From contig OY776216.1 of the NCBI GenBank assembly GCA_963675435.1, positions 186,001 to 250,000 of the forward strand: a stretch of DNA of 64,000 nucleotides, written 5' to 3'. The notes beneath the pieces were generated by a model. That model searched no databases. It was not told where the DNA came from and was given only the letters and a program-made list of their open reading frames with translations. The position numbers and the translations under genes are program-made. This DNA is from Saccharicrinis sp963675435. GTDB lineage: Bacteria > Bacteroidota > Bacteroidia > Bacteroidales > Marinilabiliaceae. The stretch's first letter is position 1. Each line of letters begins with the position of its first letter. Shown here piece by piece: positions 58,837-64,000 of this stretch.

Positions 58837-60669
58837 TTATGCCGGATCTTCTTCTACAATAAGGTTATCTATGATAAATATTTGTCGGTCGGGCGTATTT
58901 TTTCCCATATAAAAAGAAAGTAATTGCTGTACAGCATCTTCCTTTTTCATGCGAACTGGCTCCAACCGGATATCCTTTCCAATAAAATGTTTAAACTCAT
59001 CAGGACTGATCTCACCTAATCCTTTAAATCGGGTTATTTCAGGATTTGCCCCTAATTGTTTTATGGCTTTTAATTTTTCCTCATCAGAATAACAATATAT
59101 TGTTTTCTTTTTATTTCGAACCCTAAACAAGGGAGTTTGTAAAATATATAAATGACCATTTTTTACCAATTCAGGAAAAAACTGTAAAAAGAAAGTTATT
59201 AATAACAACCTGATATGCATACCATCTACATCGGCATCAGTTGCAATAATAACATGATTATACCTTAGCGTTTCCATTCCCTCCTCAATATTTAAGGCAG
59301 CCTGCAGAAGGTTAAATTCCTCATTTTCATAAACTACCTTTCTGGTTAATCCATATGAGTTCAGCGGCTTACCTTTTAAACTAAAAACAGCCTGAGAATT
59401 AACATTTCTGGCTTTTGTAATGGACCCACTGGCAGAATCGCCCTCTGTAATGAAAATGGATGAGTACTGAGCTTCTTCCTTATTGGTATTATAATGAACT
59501 CTACAATCTCTTAACTTCTTATTGTGTAAACTTACTTTTTTTGCTCTTTCTTTTGCCAATTTCTGAATTCCGGAAATCGCCTTTCTTTCCTTCTCCGATT
59601 CCAGAATTTTTTTCATCAACCGTTCTGCAGTTTCTGTATTTCGATGCAAGAAATTATCAAATTCTTTCTTTACAAAATCCACAACATAATTTCTTACTGA
59701 AGGTCCATTGGGCCCCATATCTTTAGATCCCAACTTAGTTTTTGTTTGAGATTCGAAGACTGGTTCTTCTATTTTAATACTTATTGCCGCAATAACACCC
59801 GTTCTGATATCCGACACATCGAAATTTTTATTATAAAATTCTCGGATTGTTTTAACCAGAGCTTCTCTAAAAGCTATTTGATGCGTTCCTCCTTGAGTGG
59901 TATGCTGACCGTTTACAAAGGTATAGTATTCTTCTCCGTATTGATTTCCGTGAGTTAAAGCCACCTCAAAATCTTCAGTTTTAAGATGAATCAGAGGATA
60001 AACTCCTGGAGAAGTCATATTATCATTTAATAAATCAAGCAGACCATTTTTTGATTTATAAGTTTTTCCATTATAAATAATTGCCAACCCGGCATTCAGA
60101 TAAGTATAGTTTTTTAAAAGTGGTTCTATATACTCATCTCTATAAACATACTTTTCAAAAATTTCACTATCTGGTTGAAACGAAACAAATGTTCCATTTT
60201 CCTCTGTTGTTGGCTCAACCTCATATTCCTGTATAACATTACCTTGTGAAAAATCAACTTTTTTACATTCTCCATCACGATAAGCTATAACTGTAAATTT
60301 TGTAGACAACGCATTTACGGCCTTGATACCAACACCGTTTAGACCTACAGATTTTTTAAATACTTTGGAATCATATTTTGCTCCTGTATTCATTTTTGAT
60401 GCCACGTCAATAACTTTCCCTAAAGGAATTCCTCGACCAAAGTCTCGAATAGTCACGTTTCCTTCCTGAACAGTGACTACAATCTTTTTACCAAACCCCA
60501 TCATGTATTCATCAATAGAGTTATCCATTACTTCCTTAAGTAACACATAAATACCATCATCGGAATATGAACCATCGCCCAACTTACCAATGTACATTCC
60601 CGGTCTTTTTCTAATATGTTCCTTCCAGTCTAGGGTTCTAATGGCATCTTCGGAATACTGTTGCGACAT
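58837..60669 (-). CDS. parE: DNA topoisomerase IV subunit B
   Basis: ATPase subunit of topo IV. The 610 residues show the GHKL ATP site (NSIDEYMMGFGKK, IRDFGRGIPLGK, VGLNGVGIKAVNAL), the transducer domain with EPVFESQTKTKLG, and the TOPRIM domain with FITEGDSASGS and DADVDGMHIRLLL. It is shorter than most GyrB proteins and lacks the GyrB-type insert, which supports ParE. It heads the parE-parC-aroK operon with a consensus -7 element 60 bases upstream. Confidence 0.94.
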   Translation of the reverse strand: MSQQYSEDAIRTLDWKEHIRKRPGMYIGKLGDGSYSDDGIYVLLKEVMDNSIDEYMMGFGKKIVVTVQEGNVTIRDFGRGIPLGKVIDVASKMNTGAKYDSKVFKKSVGLNGVGIKAVNALSTKFTVIAYRDGECKKVDFSQGNVIQEYEVEPTTEENGTFVSFQPDSEIFEKYVYRDEYIEPLLKNYTYLNAGLAIIYNGKTYKSKNGLLDLLNDNMTSPGVYPLIHLKTEDFEVALTHGNQYGEEYYTFVNGQHTTQGGTHQIAFREALVKTIREFYNKNFDVSDIRTGVIAAISIKIEEPVFESQTKTKLGSKDMGPNGPSVRNYVVDFVKKEFDNFLHRNTETAERLMKKILESEKERKAISGIQKLAKERAKKVSLHNKKLRDCRVHYNTNKEEAQYSSIFITEGDSASGSITKARNVNSQAVFSLKGKPLNSYGLTRKVVYENEEFNLLQAALNIEEGMETLRYNHVIIATDADVDGMHIRLLLITFFLQFFPELVKNGHLYILQTPLFRVRNKKKTIYCYSDEEKLKAIKQLGANPEITRFKGLGEISPDEFKHFIGKDIRLEPVRMKKEDAVQQLLSFYMGKNTPDRQIFIIDNLIVEEDPA

Positions 60670-60729
60670 AATTATATATGTTTATAAGTTGTTTTATTAT
60701 GTATGGAAAGACTCAAATCAAAATTCTTC

Positions 60730-60737
60730 CAAATATA
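60730..60737 (-). promoter_or_regulatory. parE promoter -7 element
   Basis: Minus-strand TATATTTG is an exact TAnnTTTG match about 60 bases before the start; a TTA is the nearest -33 candidate. Confidence 0.5.
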
Positions 60738-60800
60738 ATTAAATCGATTTTTTTTTGGTAATTCTTTTTTCAACAGTTAGCATTAAGTTCACCTTAACAT

Positions 60801-60820
60801 CAATCTTTACCTTAAGATTG
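60801..60820. repeat. 7-bp dyad upstream of parE
   Basis: CAATCTT (60801-60807) and AAGATTG (60814-60820) are perfect inverted copies with six bases between; ACCTTAA occurs just before and within it. It lies about 65 bases upstream of the promoter, so it may be a regulator site. Confidence 0.35.
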
Positions 60821-60876
60821 GTACATTATCTGTTTAAAACTTTTTTAATGCATAGTCAAATTCACTACGAAAAGGG

Positions 60877-60911
60877 ATAAAAAAACGGATTCAAATAGTT
60901 GAATCCGTTTT
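60877..60911 (-). terminator. Intrinsic terminator of the MutS-like gene
   Basis: AAACGGATTCAA (60883-60894) pairs perfectly with TTGAATCCGTTT (60899-60910); on the minus strand a T run follows. It lies 165 bases after the stop. Confidence 0.85.
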
Positions 60912-61077
60912 ATTGCAAATTTGTGAACCAATAATTATAATATTTCAACAAATAATCTCTTTAAACCAAAATATCCGATTCGTATTTGAGATTAGTTAAA
61001 AGTCAGGTATAAAAAAAATTAAAAAAATCCTTAAAACATAGCGTTTACAGCTTTTTTTCACTAAAAATTAGAAAATT

Positions 61078-62904
61078 TTATTCAATTGGTATAATACCCA
61101 TTTTTTTCATCAAAAAAGAAGCATTATGGTTCTGCGTTACTCCTTTATATAACTTATAATCAAATACTAATTGACCTGATTGATTTTTTACTTCAAAACA
61201 ATAATTCACAATTTTTGAAGATGTTTGTTTTTCCAAAATTTCTAATTCTAAATCATGAGTTGCAATCATACCAAAAGCATTATGATTTAGCAAACTTCGA
61301 ATCAATTCCATACTTCCATATGTTTTATCTTTCGAATTGGTTCCTTTTAGTATTTCATCAAGGATTATAAATAAACGATTACCCTCTTTTAATTTATCTA
61401 TGATATATTTTAATCTTTTAAGTTCCGCAAAAAAGTACGATTCATGCTTCATCAGAGAGTCTGTGGTACGCATATTAGTTACTAACTGCATTGGTAAATA
61501 TTTCATTTTACTGGCACAAACAACCACACCACAATTTCCAAGCACCAAATTCAATCCTACACTACGTAAAAAAGTACTCTTACCTGACATATTTGCTCCT
61601 GTAATCAAAGTAAAAATGGATTCTTTATAATTAAAATCGTTACAAATTCGTTCTTTCCTATCAATCAATGGATGACCTAAATTCTCCACTTCAAAAACAC
61701 CTGCCTGACTTAATTCAGGAAAAATAAAATCAGGATGATTATGAACATAACCTGCCAAACTATTACATGCATCTATTTCATGTACTACATTTAACCAACT
61801 AACAAGATGTTGCCTATGTACATTGAGCCAATTCTCAATTTTTAAGACATACTTATAATCCCAAAGCAACATACCATTTAAGATCACACCTCCAATGATG
61901 CCATTTCTTTGATCGAAATGATTCATATATTTGCCTAATTTATCAATGGCATCAGAAGCATTTGCGTTTCCTTGAGATAATTCATTTTTAAATGAAATTA
62001 AACCTTCAGACTTAAACTCCTGATCGACGATTAAATTAGTGAGTACTGCATAATTCTGTAAAATAGAAGAAAGAGAAGAGAATTGAAGATTAACTTTATT
62101 AATTTTACGAAAAGCTGAACCAACAAAAGTTAGATTAAAAATAAAAATAACAGTTGGAAATACTGGAGATAATCTAAAAAAAGAAGCTATTAGAGATAAG
62201 ATAAAAAGTATAGGTAAAATTTTAATTATTGTTTTAAATACCAGAGTTTTATCCAATAACCAAGGAGTAAAGTCTTTAAGTTGATCAATTTTTGATATAT
62301 ACTCTTTGGTTTCCTTTAAAGCACGTCCTTTAGCATAAAACAACTGTCTAAATTCTGTTAATTGAGATAGTTCTTTCATTGTACTTTGAGTGCTTTTGAT
62401 CACTTCAATATCCGGACTAAAAAAAGATAATTTTTCAGCTAACTTCTGCTCCCCTATAATTGTAGAAGCCCTATTGATATATTGAAAGAAAGAACCTGTT
62501 CCAAACAGATCTAAATCGTGAGAGTAGTTATGTAAAGGATCAATAAATTTTTCACCATTTGAAAAACAATCCCATTGCCCTTTCTGGGCAGATATTTCAT
62601 TTCGATTTAGAGCTTTGAGTTCAAGAAATTCAGCCTTTCTTCTTTTGTAGTAACCAAACTGCTTTATTAGCATTGCAAAGCAAAAACCAAGAACTACAAA
62701 TAATACTACAGCTACAATTTCAGAATACTCATAAACGTAAAACGGCAAGAAAAAAAGTAAGAAAAAACACAATACCCTAATCCAACCAGATTGAATTATT
62801 TTACGCGAAATTTTTCGACAATCAGTATCGTATTTTTCCTCTAGTAAGGTGTATTCTTGAACTAATCTATCATATCCTTGTTCGATTCGTCCAGTGCTTT
62901 CCAT
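61078..62904 (-). CDS. Membrane-associated MutS-like ATPase
   Basis: The 608 residues have two hydrophobic helices near the start (about 45-85) and a third region at 225-265, then a MutS core and clamp-like part and the MutS ATPase domain: Walker A TGANMSGKSTFLRSVG, MRTTDSLMKHESYFFAELKRL, Walker B LFIILDEILKGTNSKDK and ATHDLELEILE. There is no mismatch-recognition domain, so it is not a true MutS. This membrane-bound group is common in Bacteroidota and its role is unknown. The start overlaps the end of obgE by 43 bases in another frame. Confidence 0.85.
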   Translation of the reverse strand: MESTGRIEQGYDRLVQEYTLLEEKYDTDCRKISRKIIQSGWIRVLCFFLLFFLPFYVYEYSEIVAVVLFVVLGFCFAMLIKQFGYYKRRKAEFLELKALNRNEISAQKGQWDCFSNGEKFIDPLHNYSHDLDLFGTGSFFQYINRASTIIGEQKLAEKLSFFSPDIEVIKSTQSTMKELSQLTEFRQLFYAKGRALKETKEYISKIDQLKDFTPWLLDKTLVFKTIIKILPILFILSLIASFFRLSPVFPTVIFIFNLTFVGSAFRKINKVNLQFSSLSSILQNYAVLTNLIVDQEFKSEGLISFKNELSQGNANASDAIDKLGKYMNHFDQRNGIIGGVILNGMLLWDYKYVLKIENWLNVHRQHLVSWLNVVHEIDACNSLAGYVHNHPDFIFPELSQAGVFEVENLGHPLIDRKERICNDFNYKESIFTLITGANMSGKSTFLRSVGLNLVLGNCGVVVCASKMKYLPMQLVTNMRTTDSLMKHESYFFAELKRLKYIIDKLKEGNRLFIILDEILKGTNSKDKTYGSMELIRSLLNHNAFGMIATHDLELEILEKQTSSKIVNYCFEVKNQSGQLVFDYKLYKGVTQNHNASFLMKKMGIIPIE

Positions 62905-63872
62905 ATCATATCTTTTAACTCAGTAATACCTAAATTGGCAACCGAAGATATAAAAGTATATGGAATATCAGGTAATTCCTGTTTGATTTCAGCAATGAGT
63001 TCCTCATCTAATAAATCACACTTTGAAATAGCCAACAATCGTTGTTTATCAAGAAGTTCTGGATTATACATTTTCAGTTCATTAAGTAAAATCTGATATT
63101 CTTTAGCAATATCAACAGCATCAGCCGGTACTAAAAATAAAAGAATAGAATTTCGCTCAATATGACGCAAAAACCTTAGTCCCAAGCCCTTTCCGTCACT
63201 GGCACCTTCAATAATTCCTGGAATATCAGCCATTACAAACGACTTATAATCACGATAATTTACTATACCCAGATTTGGAACCAAAGTTGTAAATGGATAA
63301 TCCGCAATTTCGGGCTTAGCCGCCGAAACAACTGATAGCAATGTAGATTTACCAGCGTTTGGAAATCCGACCAGACCTACATCTGCCAACACTTTCAGTT
63401 CAAGTATAACCGCAATTTCAATTCCCTCCAATCCTGGCTGTGCATATCTTGGAGTTTGGTTTGTAGATGATTTAAAATGCATATTTCCTCTACCTCCTTT
63501 TCCTCCCGGAGCCAAAATAAACTCTTGTCCTTCCTCTGTAATTTCGCAAATAACTTCACCAGTTTCTGAATTTTTAGCTATCGTGCCAAGAGGGACAAAT
63601 ATCGTTTTATCTTCGCCCTGTGAACCAAAACTACCTTGACCACCCCCAGACATTCCATGACCGGCAAAGATATGTCGTTGAAATTTTAAGTGTAATAAAG
63701 TCCAGTGATTACGACTACCTTTAATAATTACGTGACCACCTCTACCTCCATCACCTCCATCTGGTCCACCTTTAGGAACAAATTTCTCTCTTCGCATATG
63801 TGCAGAACCTGCCCCACCTTTACCTGAGCGACAGAATATTTTTACATAATCAACAAAATTACTACTTGCCAT
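62862..63872 (-). CDS. obgE: GTPase Obg
   Basis: Ribosome-associated GTPase needed for growth and late 50S assembly. The 336 residues have the glycine-rich Obg domain (VDYVKIFCRSGKGGAGSAHM, GGDGGRGGHVI) and the G domain with G1 GFPNAGKSTLL, G3 DIPGIIEGASDG and G4 ISKCDL. The ATG at 63872 is chosen because a longer frame from 63911 would translate the adk terminator hairpin and give a spurious hydrophobic start. The C-terminal extra domain of B. subtilis Obg is absent, as in other Bacteroidota. Confidence 0.96.
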   Translation of the reverse strand: MASSNFVDYVKIFCRSGKGGAGSAHMRREKFVPKGGPDGGDGGRGGHVIIKGSRNHWTLLHLKFQRHIFAGHGMSGGGQGSFGSQGEDKTIFVPLGTIAKNSETGEVICEITEEGQEFILAPGGKGGRGNMHFKSSTNQTPRYAQPGLEGIEIAVILELKVLADVGLVGFPNAGKSTLLSVVSAAKPEIADYPFTTLVPNLGIVNYRDYKSFVMADIPGIIEGASDGKGLGLRFLRHIERNSILLFLVPADAVDIAKEYQILLNELKMYNPELLDKQRLLAISKCDLLDEELIAEIKQELPDIPYTFISSVANLGITELKDMIWKALDESNKDMID

Positions 63873-63885
63873 AACCAATACACTT

Positions 63886-63924
63886 AAAAAAACAAGCCAC
63901 GGAAAGCACAAAACTCCCGCGGCT
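63886..63924 (-). terminator. Intrinsic terminator between adk and obgE
   Basis: AGCCACGG (63895-63902) pairs with CCGCGGCT (63917-63924) with one wobble; on the minus strand a T-rich tract follows. It shows that obgE needs its own promoter or read-through. Confidence 0.75.
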
Positions 63925-63943
63925 CATGTAAATATTATTATCC

Positions 63944-64000
63944 TTATTGTACAGAATCTAAAACTTCAGCAATAGAACCGAAGATTTCTTCAATACTTCC
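63944..64000 (-). CDS. adk: Adenylate kinase, C-terminal end only (continues outside window)
   Basis: The last 18 codons read GSIEEIFGSIAEVLDSVQ on the minus strand, stopping at 63944-63946. The GSIEEIF pattern is typical of the carboxy end of Bacteroidota adenylate kinases, which often precede obgE, so the call rests on this short match and on the gene order. The catalytic part is outside the window. Confidence 0.68.
   Translation of the reverse strand, partial: GSIEEIFGSIAEVLDSVQ

Larger units (their letters stand above)
60670..61077. other. Intergenic region: parE promoter and terminator of the obgE/MutS-like unit
   Basis: These 408 bases hold the parE -7 element (60730-60737), a perfect 7-base dyad CAATCTT/AAGATTG at 60801-60820, and the terminator at 60877-60911. 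The remaining 160 bases before 61077 show nothing clear. Confidence 0.6.

Noticed and set aside
63873..63911. Longer obgE start at 63911
   Set aside because: The extra 13 residues would be encoded by the terminator stem and T run after adk; Obg proteins normally begin close to the ATG at 63872.
1..64000. CRISPR arrays, tRNA or rRNA genes, prophage or attachment sites
   Set aside because: No regularly spaced repeats, cloverleaf-like sequence, phage structural genes or integrase were seen by eye; a tRNAscan or CRISPR finder run would be decisive.

Overview
The window is a 64 kb piece of a Bacteroidota chromosome, most likely a marine member of the Marinilabiliales/Bacteroidales (family level is inference). 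The evidence is low GC (roughly a third), gldA, the long IspG form, a DnaE carrying its own proofreading domain, DUF4286 and DUF4097 proteins, the exo-LytS/LytTR style of regulators, few Shine-Dalgarno sites, and repeated upstream elements of the Bacteroidota -7 type TAnnTTTG. Nearly all of it is ordinary chromosomal DNA. No prophage, CRISPR array, tRNA or rRNA gene was seen.

Layout. 1-3500: the end of a Na/phosphate cotransporter, then a complete IS66-type insertion sequence (925-3370) with tnpA-tnpB-tnpC, imperfect terminal inverted repeats and an 8-bp target duplication; it sits at the edge of a relic gene. 3.5-13 kb: a nitrogen-assimilation region, with gltB-gltD (glutamate synthase) divergent from a TorF-type outer-membrane protein, a PII protein and an ammonium transporter. 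This region has a long AT-rich divergent spacer, terminator-like leader hairpins and a folded element of about 145 nt between the porin-like gene and the PII gene. 13-26 kb: MarC, a viroplasmin-type RNase H, a TPR/LytS histidine kinase, asnS, an exported protein, ispG divergent from gldA, a ComM-like ATPase, ppa, a YbaK-type editing protein and a membrane-bound LytTR regulator. 26-30 kb: a zinc regulon, zur-znuA-znuC-znuB, behind a 35-bp near-perfect palindrome overlapping its promoter; a DUF4395 gene diverges from it. 30-38 kb: ispD, an M28 peptidase, DUF2461, a MORN/YwqK protein, a CarboxypepD-like protein, a ComF-type PRTase, a sirtuin and transketolase.

37.8-38.6 kb is a decaying BlaI/BlaR1-type locus: blaI is frameshifted in a T7 run and its M56-TonB partner is reduced to its two ends with stop codons. 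38.7-51.5 kb: a very large secreted metallopeptidase/beta-propeller/beta-barrel protein, dnaE with a fused exonuclease, trxA, greA, a HIT protein, DUF4286-ruvC, serS and rplU-rpmA with a structured leader. 51.7-64 kb: a bifunctional nuclease, a CNT nucleoside transporter, a DUF4097 repeat protein, a GNAT-like protein, the parE-parC-aroK operon, and adk-obgE followed by a membrane MutS-like ATPase.

The genes mostly form short operons that end in clear intrinsic terminators. The points most worth a second look are the folded RNA candidate in the PII/Amt region, the Zur operator, the C-terminal clamp-binding-like QMSLF of ParC, the decayed bla locus and the IS66 insertion scar. No obviously new multi-gene system was found.
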